Assembly: GCF_008254045.1 (NCBI RefSeq)
Contig: NZ_CP042425.1
Location: 7,454,163 to 7,518,162, forward strand
Direction of reading: 5' to 3'
Length of the DNA stretch: 64,000 nucleotides
Source of the DNA: Limnoglobus roseus
GTDB taxonomy: Bacteria; Planctomycetota; Planctomycetia; Gemmatales; Gemmataceae
Positions 17,251 through 25,420 of the stretch are shown in pieces; the stretch's first letter is position 1, and each line of letters opens with the position of its first letter. The notes under the pieces are model-generated. The model saw nothing but the letters and a program-made list of their open reading frames with translations, had not been told where the DNA came from and did not search any database. The position numbers were made by a program, and so were the translations under genes.

Positions 17251-18359
17251 GCCGGCTCTCCTTCGTCGAGTTGGAACTGTTGGCGGTACGCGGACTCGTC
17301 CAGCAACTGCCGCGACTCTGGCGAGAGGGTACACCCGCGGAGATCGACCGTGCAGCCACTCTTCAATTGCGGCCACTTGACCAACACCTCGGCCGCCAGC
17401 GGATCGATAGTGTTCCGCGACAGATTGAGTTCCCGCAACCGCCGGAGGTACGGCGACGCCGCGAGTGCCCCAGCCCACTCGGGGCCGATTTGGCCGATGT
17501 CGTTTTGGGAAACGTCGAGGACTTCGAGGTGCTGAGCGTTCCGCGATTCGACCAGCGTTCGGAACCCGGCGTCGCCGATGTGGTGGCCGGCCAAGTTCAG
17601 GAGGCGGAGTTGGTGCAGTGCCGTGGACTGTGTGAACGCCGCGACCCCCGTGGCATGGATGCAATCGACGAATGGTAGCCCGTCGGACCGGAGGACGAGA
17701 TCGCGGAGCGAACGGAGGCCGGCCGCGGCCGAAAGAGTCGCCAACCCGTCGTCCGAGTACGGATTGCCGGACAGGTTTAACCGATTCAGCTTCGGCCAAC
17801 TGTCGGCCAGTTGCGTCAACGTCGCGAGGTCTTCGGCCCAGAGGCGGTTGTTCTGAAGGGTCAGCGAGCGGAGTTCCGGGAACAAGTCCGGCCGGAAAAT
17901 GATCCGCAACCGCCCGGCGAGTTCGTCGTTCACGAACTCCAAAGCGCGCAACCGGCTGAACAACGGCACGTTCGCGAGCGCCGCCAAGTGGGTGGCCGCC
18001 GTACTCAATCGAAGGCGCACGACCGGGGCGTTCTTCGCGATGTGCCGTTCGAAGCGGAGGAAGTCGACGGCCTTGATGTACAAGTACTCGACGAACCCAC
18101 GGCGAAACTTCTGGACGCCGGTGATGCCGGGGATCGCCCACCGATCGCGGTGAAGGGCCAGCAGTTCCCGAATGCGGGCCTCAACGGTGACTCGCTCGCC
18201 GGGCGTGAGGGGCGCGCGGACCGAAAGGCACTGCAGGCGGATGAACTCCGCGCGCGTGTCGTCGCCGATCTCTTCGAGCCAGTCGGCAAACACCAACCGG
18301 GGGAGGTCGTCCTCCGGTTCCGCGATGATCGCCGCCAGAAAGTGGTTCGCGTCGGTCAT
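17247..18359 (-). CDS. TIGR02996-domain protein with leucine-rich repeats
   Basis: The product is 370 residues. The N-terminal 40 residues match the planctomycete TIGR02996 module: FLAAIIAEPEDDLPRLVFAD then WLEEIGDDTRAEFIRLQC. From about residue 110 several leucine-rich repeat units are visible: LRSLTLQNNRL, LNRLNLSGNPY, LRLLNLAGHHI, LEVLDVSQNDIG and LRELNLSRNTI, of the ribonuclease-inhibitor type. There is no signal peptide, so it should be cytoplasmic and bind proteins. Its ATG begins directly after the TAA of the upstream paralogue (zero spacing) and its TGA overlaps the next ATG. The function is unknown. Confidence 0.88.
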   Translation of the reverse strand: MTDANHFLAAIIAEPEDDLPRLVFADWLEEIGDDTRAEFIRLQCLSVRAPLTPGERVTVEARIRELLALHRDRWAIPGITGVQKFRRGFVEYLYIKAVDFLRFERHIAKNAPVVRLRLSTAATHLAALANVPLFSRLRALEFVNDELAGRLRIIFRPDLFPELRSLTLQNNRLWAEDLATLTQLADSWPKLNRLNLSGNPYSDDGLATLSAAAGLRSLRDLVLRSDGLPFVDCIHATGVAAFTQSTALHQLRLLNLAGHHIGDAGFRTLVESRNAQHLEVLDVSQNDIGQIGPEWAGALAASPYLRRLRELNLSRNTIDPLAAEVLVKWPQLKSGCTVDLRGCTLSPESRQLLDESAYRQQFQLDEGEPA

Positions 18360-19157
18360 TTAACTCACCACCTCCTCGCCGAATCGCTCGATAAGCAGTT
18401 GCCACACCCGGCCGCGGAAGTTGTTACCTTCGGCGATTTCTAGACGGCTCAGATTATCCAGATATGGCGACCTCGCGAGATACCGAATTGCATCGTTGCC
18501 GAGGTTGTTGTTGGTCAGGTTCAGTCCGGTCAGCCGTTTGCAAAGTCGGTGTTTCGCCAAAGCCTCGATGCCGCCCAGGGAAATGGTTGGAATGAGACGT
18601 GACTCGTAGGTCGGCTGCCCGATCAATCCGCCACCGTCGTCGGTCACGGTACTTGCCACGATGGGCATTTCATCACCGGCCAAGTCGAGTTCACACACTT
18701 TTCGGAGGGCAATGGAATGGAAGAGGGTGTCGAACGGGCGAGAATCGACGATCCTCTCGGTGGGTGCCATGACCGCGGCCCGCCAAACCCCGAACAACCA
18801 AGGTTTCGCAAGGGCGCTCACCCGGAACGCCTGTTCGTCGAGCAGTTCGGCAACGGTGAACTGTCCGGAAGTAAAATCGTAATCACGTCCTCGTTCGAGG
18901 ACATTCCGAAACAACCCGTCGTGGTGATTAACGACTTCCGGATTCTCCCATTTCAGCCGCTGAAACTCGTGAAGATACTCAACCCGCGTTCGTTCATCTT
19001 CGGCACGAAAGCACGAGATCGAAAGCCGGATCGCCTTTGCAGCTACTTCTTCGCCATTTTCCTCCAGCCAGTCGGCGTAGACTAGCCGCGGCACGTCGTC
19101 GTCGGGCGCGTCGAAGATCGCACGGAGGAAGGCTTCCCGTTCTTCCAGCATCGTCAT
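18360..19157 (-). CDS. TIGR02996-domain protein with degenerate leucine-rich repeats
   Basis: The product is 265 residues. The N-terminal module reads EAFLRAIFDAPDDDVPRLVY then ADWLEENGEEVAAKAIRL, the TIGR02996 signature. The middle is not recognisable; the end holds two or three LRR-like units (LTGLNLTNNNLGNDAIRYL, LSRLEIAEGNNFRG). The ATG at 19157 overlaps the argC stop as ATGA, so it is translationally coupled to argC. A hand count over 18421-18480 gives about 50% GC, clearly below the neighbours, which suggests separate acquisition or relaxed selection. It is a diverged paralogue of the next gene. Confidence 0.85.
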   Translation of the reverse strand: MTMLEEREAFLRAIFDAPDDDVPRLVYADWLEENGEEVAAKAIRLSISCFRAEDERTRVEYLHEFQRLKWENPEVVNHHDGLFRNVLERGRDYDFTSGQFTVAELLDEQAFRVSALAKPWLFGVWRAAVMAPTERIVDSRPFDTLFHSIALRKVCELDLAGDEMPIVASTVTDDGGGLIGQPTYESRLIPTISLGGIEALAKHRLCKRLTGLNLTNNNLGNDAIRYLARSPYLDNLSRLEIAEGNNFRGRVWQLLIERFGEEVVS

Positions 19158-20176
19158 TCCAGGGCGGTGGTTTCGTCGAAACCGAACATCAGGTTGAAGT
19201 TTTGCACGGCCACGCCGCTCGCCCCACGGACGAGGTTGTCTTCGGCGGCGAGAATCAGGATGCGGCCACGGACGAGTTTCACGTACAGGTCGAGGTAGTT
19301 CGTGTGGGCCGTGTCCTTCGTGGCCGGCAGCGTGTCCCGCACCCGCACGAACGGCTTGCCGCGGTAATACTCCTTGTAGATCTTGACCAACCGCCCCTCG
19401 TCGAGAGGGAGTCGCGGCGTCGCGTAGATGGTGCTGAAAATGCCGCGGTCCATCGGCATCAGGTGCGGCGTGAAGATCACCTGAACCGGCCCGTCCCCCA
19501 CGATCGACAGCGCCTGTTCGATCTCCGGCGTGTGCCGGTGCGTGCCGATGCCGTAAGCGGAGACGCTCTCGTTGCACTCGGGGAACAGCGTGGACAACTT
19601 CGGCGTGCGGCCGGCCCCGGAGACGCCCGACTTGCTGTCGATGATGATGCCTTCTCGTTCGATCAGATTCGCCCGAATCAGTGGGGCGAGGCCGAGGATG
19701 CCCGTCTGCGGGTAGCACCCGGGGTTCGCGACGAGTTTTGCCCCCCGGATCGCGTTGGCGAACAATTCCGGCAGGCCGTACACGGCGTGTTCGAGGTTCG
19801 CCGTGTCGTGGTGCGTTTCCTTGTACCACTCGGCGTACACCACCGGGTCGGCGAGGCGGTAGTCGGCACTCAGGTCGATGACCCGCATTCCCAAATCGAG
19901 CAGCGGCGGAATCACTTCCATGCTCGTGCCGTGCGGGAGGCACCCGAACACGCACTCGACGCCCTTCGCCTGTAACGCGGCCGGGTCGAGGTTCTCCATC
20001 GGCAGGTCGAAGCGGTTTGTCAAAACGGGGTGTACGGCCGAGACCGGCTTACCCGCTTCCTGCCGCGACGTGACCGCAACGACTTCCGCGTGCGGGTGCC
20101 GCAACAGAATCTTCAGTAGCTCGACGGCCGTGTACCCCGACCCCCCGAGGACGGCACATTTCACTTTGTTCATCAT
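19154..20176 (-). CDS. argC: N-acetyl-gamma-glutamyl-phosphate reductase
   Basis: A 340-residue ArgC that makes N-acetylglutamate semialdehyde from N-acetylglutamyl phosphate using NADPH, the third step of arginine synthesis. The NADP-binding motif GGSGYTAVELLKILLRHP is at the start. The catalytic Cys is in VANPGCYPQTG and the conserved active-site region contains SGVSGAGR. No other arg gene is nearby. Two TIGR02996/LRR genes and a secreted protein follow in the same direction with overlaps of 4, 0 and 4 nt, so argC leads an unexpected operon. It starts with two adjacent ATGs (20176 and 20173). Confidence 0.96.
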   Translation of the reverse strand: MMNKVKCAVLGGSGYTAVELLKILLRHPHAEVVAVTSRQEAGKPVSAVHPVLTNRFDLPMENLDPAALQAKGVECVFGCLPHGTSMEVIPPLLDLGMRVIDLSADYRLADPVVYAEWYKETHHDTANLEHAVYGLPELFANAIRGAKLVANPGCYPQTGILGLAPLIRANLIEREGIIIDSKSGVSGAGRTPKLSTLFPECNESVSAYGIGTHRHTPEIEQALSIVGDGPVQVIFTPHLMPMDRGIFSTIYATPRLPLDEGRLVKIYKEYYRGKPFVRVRDTLPATKDTAHTNYLDLYVKLVRGRILILAAEDNLVRGASGVAVQNFNLMFGFDETTALE

Positions 20177-20221
20177 TCACCGTTCGTGTTTTCGCTCCTG
20201 TCTCGTTACTATATCCGCATC

Positions 20222-21535
20222 ATGCCCGACGAACCGCTCACGATCTCCGCCGCCGCCCCGCTGATTCGCACCGGCGAACTCACGCCGTCGGAACTCCTGG
20301 AACAATGCCTCCGGCGAATCGACATTTACGAACCGGCGGTGCAAGCCTGGGTCTACCTGGACCGGCAACGTGCCCGGCGGGAGGCCGAGAGACTGACAGA
20401 CGCCGTCAAAAAAGGTGATTATCGCGGCCCCCTGCACGGCATCCCGATCGGCGTGAAGGACATCATCGACGTGTTCGACATGCCGACCGGCTGCGGCTCG
20501 AAGCTGTGGGCGAACAGCTACGCCCGCCGCGACGCGACCGTGGTCGAGCGGCTGCGGGCGGCCGGGGCGTTGATCCTGGGGAAGACGGTCACGACGCCGT
20601 TCGCATTCACCGACCCGCCGAAGACGCGGAACCCGTGGAACCTCGACCGCACGCCGGGCGGCAGCAGTTCCGGCAGCGCCGCCGCCGTGGCGTGCGGCAT
20701 GTGCCTCGGGGCACTCGGCACGCAGACCGGCGGTAGCCTCACTCGGCCGGCGAGCTACTGCGGCGTGTGCAGTCTGAAGCCGAGCTACGGTCGCGTTAGC
20801 GTCGAGGGTGTGCTGCCGCTCGCCCCGGATCTCGATCATGTCGGTGTGATGGCAAATTGTGTACGAGATTTGGCGATTTTGTTCGAAGTGATTGCCGCAC
20901 CTGTGCTTGCATGCACATCGCTTGTCGATTCAGGCCCCGACCAAGTAGAGCTGTATCAACTCCACGATTACTTTGACGCCGCCGAACCAGATTTGCTTGA
21001 GATCTACCGCACGGCAACTCGTGCGATTGAACCTCCAGAGGTTCGGCAATTGAAGCTGCCAACAGGTTTCTCTGAAATACCATCCGCACACCTGACAACC
21101 ATGTCCGTGGGGGCAGCGTCGGTCCACGCCGAACGTCTCAATCGTCACGGGGACGACTACCCGCCGCGCATCCGAGAATTGATTCAACAGGGGCTAATGA
21201 GCACCGCGATTGACTTGAGTAACGCCTCTCGATTGAGAATTCAACTCCGTCGTCAGTTCAAGAAAGCTCTCAAGGAGTTCACCGTTCTCATGACCCCGGC
21301 GACAAGCGACCTCCCCCCGAGTTTGGAGACGACGGGCCGGCCGGTCTTCAACTTCCCCTGGAGCTTTTTGGAGTACCCCACAGTCTCCGTTCCAGCCGGG
21401 CGATCAGAAGTCGGCCTTCCCGTGTCGATACAGCTAATCGCGGGCGACAACAATGAGCCACATTTATTAGCATCCGCCGCGTGGGCCGAGCGATGTTTCG
21501 CCTTTCCCCACCGCTTGCCCCCGGTGCCGGCATGA
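20222..21535 (+). CDS. Amidase (amidase-signature family)
   Basis: The product is 437 residues. The Ser-cisSer-Lys triad is visible: the Lys in GIPIGVKDIID, the cis-Ser in TPGGSSSGSAAAVACG, and the nucleophilic Ser in GTQTGGSLTRPASYCGVCS. The family includes GatA and many carboxamide hydrolases. No gatB or gatC is nearby and the C-terminus is divergent, so a catabolic amidase is more likely than a tRNA amidotransferase subunit. ATG 20222 is preferred over GTG 20186. The base composition changes inside the gene, from about 80% GC (20641-20700) to about 48-57% beyond 20880. Its TGA overlaps the next start as ATGA. Confidence 0.9.
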   Translation: MPDEPLTISAAAPLIRTGELTPSELLEQCLRRIDIYEPAVQAWVYLDRQRARREAERLTDAVKKGDYRGPLHGIPIGVKDIIDVFDMPTGCGSKLWANSYARRDATVVERLRAAGALILGKTVTTPFAFTDPPKTRNPWNLDRTPGGSSSGSAAAVACGMCLGALGTQTGGSLTRPASYCGVCSLKPSYGRVSVEGVLPLAPDLDHVGVMANCVRDLAILFEVIAAPVLACTSLVDSGPDQVELYQLHDYFDAAEPDLLEIYRTATRAIEPPEVRQLKLPTGFSEIPSAHLTTMSVGAASVHAERLNRHGDDYPPRIRELIQQGLMSTAIDLSNASRLRIQLRRQFKKALKEFTVLMTPATSDLPPSLETTGRPVFNFPWSFLEYPTVSVPAGRSEVGLPVSIQLIAGDNNEPHLLASAAWAERCFAFPHRLPPVPA

Positions 21536-22248
21536 GTTCGTTCGCAGAGCTGCTCGACATCCTGCACGAAGACAACCACTGCATCGGCATCAACAAGCCG
21601 AGCGGGTGGCCGACGACGCACTTCGACGGCACGGACGAAACCGTGGACCGGCTCGTGAAAAGCTACCTCAAGGAGAAGCACCAGAAGCCGGGCAACGTCT
21701 TCCTCGGTGTCGTTCACCGGCTCGACAAGGCCACGAGCGGGGCACTGCTGTTCGCCCGCACCAGCAAGGCCGCCGGACGGTTGAGCGAGCAGTTCCGCGA
21801 GGGGAGCGTCGAGAAGGTGTACTGGGCCGTCATCGAGAGCAAGCCGGGGGACCGGCACCCGTGGAACCTCCGCGAGACCGGCTCGCTCGACGACTTCCTC
21901 CTTCACGACGACAACGAACAGCGGGTGAAGGTGGTCGAAGCCGACACGCCCGGCGCGAAGGCGGCCCGATTGCTGTACACTGTCCGTAACCGGCACGCCG
22001 GCCTCGTCTGGCTGGAGTTGCGGCCGCACACCGGGCGGAAACACCAACTGCGGGTCCAACTCGCGTCGCGGGGCAGCCCGATCTACGGCGACACCAAGTA
22101 CGGGTCGGCGCAACGGCTCGGTGACGGGATCGGCTTACACGCGCGGTCCTTGACGTTCCTGCACCCGACGACCCACAACCCGACGACGATCACGGCGGAG
22201 GTTCCGAAGGCGTGGCGGGGGCGGTTCGCGAAGCTGCTGAACGGGTGA
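21532..22248 (+). CDS. RluA-family pseudouridine synthase
   Basis: The product is 238 residues and isomerises uridine to pseudouridine in RNA. The catalytic Asp lies in VVHRLDKATSGALLFAR, the RluA motif II. INKPSGWPTT and LRPHTGRKHQLRVQLA are the other conserved segments, with PIYGDTKYG near the end. There is no S4 domain, which places it with the shorter RluA/TruC-like members; the RNA target cannot be read from sequence. The ATG at 21532 overlaps the amidase stop. Upstream in-frame GTG 21481 and ATG 21493 are less likely because they lie within the amidase gene. Confidence 0.93.
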   Translation: MSSFAELLDILHEDNHCIGINKPSGWPTTHFDGTDETVDRLVKSYLKEKHQKPGNVFLGVVHRLDKATSGALLFARTSKAAGRLSEQFREGSVEKVYWAVIESKPGDRHPWNLRETGSLDDFLLHDDNEQRVKVVEADTPGAKAARLLYTVRNRHAGLVWLELRPHTGRKHQLRVQLASRGSPIYGDTKYGSAQRLGDGIGLHARSLTFLHPTTHNPTTITAEVPKAWRGRFAKLLNG

Positions 22249-22254
22249 GCTGCC

Positions 22255-23190
22255 ATGACAGACCTTGATAAACTGGTTGCGATTCTCGCCGCCGTGCAGG
22301 TCGATCCGGGCAACCGCGGACTGGCCACGGTTCCGGGCAACAACCTCTTCACGGCCACGGCGACCGACTTCCAGGCCGCCTGCCACAGCCTCGCCGTCCA
22401 CCCGAACCTCATCCCGCTCGTCGTCACCGGGTTCATCATCCCGTCGGTCAGTCCGCCGCGGTTCGAAACCGACGGCCCACTCGGGGCCGTGTTCCTGGTC
22501 CGCGCGTTCGTGGAGTTGAAGGTCTGGGCGAAGTTCGCCACCGATCCGGGGTGTTACGGGGCCGTCATTCGCGGCATCATCGAGTCCGGTATTCCGCACC
22601 ACTGGGTCCAGAAAAACGGGCGTGACGATAACGATCTGCTAATCGACAACATCTCGCCAGAAGGCCGGGATGTCGGTGGGGTCACGCACGTCATTTCCAT
22701 CGAACGCCCCGGCCCCGCGGCCGACGGCCGGTGCCGGACGATGCGCGGCCGTGACATCACCGACCTGATGCTGCCGGCGACCCACCTATTCTCGCAAGAT
22801 GATGACACGCCCCGCGGGTGGGAAACGATCGGCATCGGCGACGGCGGGAACGAGATCGGCATGGGCAAGGTGCCGCACGAAACGGTTCTCGCGAACGTGC
22901 CCAACGGCGACGCGATTCACTGCCGCGTGCCGACCGATCACCTCATCGTGGCCGGGGTCAGCAACTGGGGCGCGTACGCCCTCGCCGCCGGGCTGTTCGT
23001 CCTTTTGCAAATGCGGCCCACGATCGACCTGTTCGACCCAGACCGTGAGAAGCGCATCCTCGAATCCATGGTGCGGGCCGGGCCGCTCATCGACGGGGTG
23101 ACGGGCAAGAAGACGGCCACCGTCGACGGCCTCACCTGGGACGAGTACGTGAAGCCGCTCGTCCGCATCCGGGAGATTCTGGCACTATGA
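22255..23190 (+). CDS. DUF4392 protein (D-glutamate cyclase C-terminal-like)
   Basis: The product is 311 residues. It matches the DUF4392 family, which forms the C-terminal part of the mitochondrial D-glutamate cyclase of animals. Conserved segments include PGNRGLATVPGNNL, GFIIPSVSPPRFETDGPLGA, ISIERPGPAADGRCRTMRG and IGIGDGGNEIGMGKV. It starts 6 nt after the pseudouridine synthase gene and its stop overlaps (ATGA) the start of a DUF1445 gene, the other half of the animal enzyme. The pair probably acts together on D-glutamate/5-oxoproline or a related metabolite; that role is inferred from the fusion. Confidence 0.88.
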   Translation: MTDLDKLVAILAAVQVDPGNRGLATVPGNNLFTATATDFQAACHSLAVHPNLIPLVVTGFIIPSVSPPRFETDGPLGAVFLVRAFVELKVWAKFATDPGCYGAVIRGIIESGIPHHWVQKNGRDDNDLLIDNISPEGRDVGGVTHVISIERPGPAADGRCRTMRGRDITDLMLPATHLFSQDDDTPRGWETIGIGDGGNEIGMGKVPHETVLANVPNGDAIHCRVPTDHLIVAGVSNWGAYALAAGLFVLLQMRPTIDLFDPDREKRILESMVRAGPLIDGVTGKKTATVDGLTWDEYVKPLVRIREILAL

Positions 23191-23969
23191 CGCGACCAAC
23201 GGGGGCGGACGTCCGAGCTTCTTGCCGCTCGGGTAAACTCACCGGCCCGACGCCGGGCTTGGCACCCGGTTTCGTGCAGGCGAATCTCGTCCTGCTGCCG
23301 AAGGACTGGGCCTTCGACTTTCTGCTGTTTTGCCAGCGAAATCCGAAGCCGTGCCCGCTGCTCGACGTGACCGAACCCGGCGACCCGGAGCCGAAGACCG
23401 TCGCGCCCGGTTCCGACCTGCGGACGGATTTGCCGGCCTATCGCATCTGGGAAAATGGCGAACTCACCGCTGAACCGACGGACATCCGCGATCACTGGCG
23501 GGACGACCTCGTGGGGTTCGTCATCGGCTGTTCGTTCACCTTCGAGAACGCCCTGCTCGAAGCCCGCATCCCGGTCCGACACATCGAGCAAGGCGTGAAC
23601 GTGCCGATGTACCGGACCAACATCGCGTGTCGGAGTGCGGGGCGGTTCCACGGGCCGATGGTCGTGAGCATGCGGCCGCTCCGGCCCGAACAGGCGATTC
23701 GGGCGACGACCATCTGCGCGAAACTGCCGCTCGCCCACGGGGCCCCGATTCACTTCGGCGACGCGGCCGCGATCGGGATTACCGACATCGCGAAGCCCGA
23801 CTTCGGCGACGCGGTCGAAATCCGGACCGACGAAGTCCCCGTCTTCTGGGCGTGCGGCGTGACCCCGCAGGCGGCCCTGATGAAGGCGCGGCCGCCGTTC
23901 GCGATCACCCACAAGCCGGGGCACATGTTCCTCACAGATCTGCGCGACCACGAGTTGGAGCAGGTTTGA
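23187..23969 (+). CDS. DUF1445/YcsI-family protein (D-glutamate cyclase N-terminal-like)
   Basis: The product is 260 residues of the DUF1445 family (B. subtilis YcsI). Recognisable segments are GLAPGFVQANLVLLPKDWAF, FVIGCSFTFENALLEA, NVPMYRTNIAC, FHGPMVVSMRPL and FAITHKPGHMFLTD. The ATG at 23187 overlaps the TGA of the DUF4392 gene by 4 nt, so the two are translated together. In animals DUF1445 and DUF4392 form one protein reported to convert D-glutamate to 5-oxo-D-proline. Older annotations call this family a putative hydro-lyase. Confidence 0.9.
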   Translation: MTRPTGADVRASCRSGKLTGPTPGLAPGFVQANLVLLPKDWAFDFLLFCQRNPKPCPLLDVTEPGDPEPKTVAPGSDLRTDLPAYRIWENGELTAEPTDIRDHWRDDLVGFVIGCSFTFENALLEARIPVRHIEQGVNVPMYRTNIACRSAGRFHGPMVVSMRPLRPEQAIRATTICAKLPLAHGAPIHFGDAAAIGITDIAKPDFGDAVEIRTDEVPVFWACGVTPQAALMKARPPFAITHKPGHMFLTDLRDHELEQV

Positions 23970-24077
23970 AAACAAACCTCAGATATCGCCAGGAATTCAA
24001 GCAATTTCTCGCATGACAACTCGCGGCGTGGTCAGCATAATACCCGTATCCCTCCCGCCGCTTTTCTCAGGTGAACC

Positions 24078-25346
24078 ATGACACAACCCGCCACCGCACA
24101 TTCTTCCCGACGGACATTCCTGAAGACGACCGCCGCTACCGCAGCCGCCGCGACCCTCGCCGCGCCGGCGGTCCACGCGGCCGGGAGCGACACGTTGAAG
24201 ATCGGCCTCATCGGGGCCGGTGGCCGGGGTCGTGGAGCCGTTCGTGACGCGATGATGGCCGACCCGCACGTCAAGCTCGTCGCCATCTGCGACATCTTCC
24301 CCGACTTCCGTGATGCCGCCCACGAGGCCCTGAAGAAGCAGTTCAAGGACCGCGTCGACGTGCCGGAAGCCCGCCTCTACAGCGGCTTCAACGGCTACAA
24401 GGAACTCATCGACAACGCCGGCTGCGACATCGTCTTCCTGACCACGCCACCGGGCTTCCGGCCGGTGCACCTCGCCTACGCCGTTGACAAAGGCAAGCAC
24501 GTCTTCGCCGAGAAGCCGATGGCCGTCGACCCCGTCGGCGTCCGCTCCGTGATGGAGTCGGCGAAGAAGGCGAAAGAGAAGAACCTCCTCTGCGCGTCCG
24601 GCTACTGTTACCGCTACGAGTTCGGCAAGCGGGAAACCGTCAAGCGCATCCACGACGGCATGATCGGCGACGTGGTGAACATTCAGGCGACGTACAACAC
24701 CGGCCCGATCTGGTACCGCGACGTGGGCAAGGACTGGGACGAGATGAAGGTCCAGATCCGCAACTGGTACTACTACTCGTGGCTGTCGGGCGACTTCATC
24801 GTCGAGCAACACTGCCACAATCTCGACAAGGCGATGTGGGTGCTGAAGGACGAACTCCCGATCGCGGCCACCGGCCTCGGCGGCCGGCAGGTGCGGACCG
24901 ACCCGAAGTACGGCAACATCTTCGACCATTTCAGCACGATCTTCGAATATGCCAACGGCCAGCGGGTGTTCTCGTACTGTCGCCAGATGCCGAAGTGCTT
25001 CGGCGAAGTCAGCGACATCGTGTTCGGGTCGAAGGGCATCGCCAAGCTCATGGGCCACACGATCTCCGCCGGCAGCGCGAAGTGGACCTACGGCGGCGAA
25101 GAGAACGACATGTATGTGCAGGAGCACAAGGACTTCATCGCGTCGCTCCGGGCCGGCAAGCCGATCAACGACATGGAGATCGCCGCCCAGAGCAGCATGA
25201 TGGGCATCATCGGCCGCGAGGCGGGCTACAGCGGCAAGCGGCTCTTGTGGAAGGACATGATGGCGTCCACGATGTCCCTCGCCCCGAAGGGTTACGAGTG
25301 GGGGCCGAACGCAGTCCCGGCCGTGGCCCGCCCGGGTGCGGTGTAA
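24078..25346 (+). CDS. Tat-exported Gfo/Idh/MocA family oxidoreductase
   Basis: The product is 422 residues. A twin-arginine signal (SSRRTFLKTTAATAAAAT) ends near AVHAAG. The Rossmann motif is IGLIGAGGRGRGAVRDAM and the family Lys-Pro motif is HVFAEKPMAVD. The C-terminal half carries the beta-sheet substrate domain (HCHNLDKAMWVLKDELP). Such exported enzymes are numerous in planctomycetes and carry a bound nicotinamide cofactor; sugars or sugar acids are the usual substrates. A Tat-signal sugar isomerase-like gene follows 74 nt downstream, so the two probably process a carbohydrate in the periplasm. Confidence 0.94.
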   Translation: MTQPATAHSSRRTFLKTTAATAAAATLAAPAVHAAGSDTLKIGLIGAGGRGRGAVRDAMMADPHVKLVAICDIFPDFRDAAHEALKKQFKDRVDVPEARLYSGFNGYKELIDNAGCDIVFLTTPPGFRPVHLAYAVDKGKHVFAEKPMAVDPVGVRSVMESAKKAKEKNLLCASGYCYRYEFGKRETVKRIHDGMIGDVVNIQATYNTGPIWYRDVGKDWDEMKVQIRNWYYYSWLSGDFIVEQHCHNLDKAMWVLKDELPIAATGLGGRQVRTDPKYGNIFDHFSTIFEYANGQRVFSYCRQMPKCFGEVSDIVFGSKGIAKLMGHTISAGSAKWTYGGEENDMYVQEHKDFIASLRAGKPINDMEIAAQSSMMGIIGREAGYSGKRLLWKDMMASTMSLAPKGYEWGPNAVPAVARPGAV

Positions 25347-25420
25347 CTTTCCCTTCGACATTCCTACCGGCCGGGGGTACGATCTCCCGGCTTCCTTCAT
25401 TTCGGATCGGAGAACACGCG

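Noticed and set aside
22083..22602. Leftward frames between the pseudouridine synthase and DUF4392 genes
   Set aside because: They overlap two confident rightward genes and show no domain.
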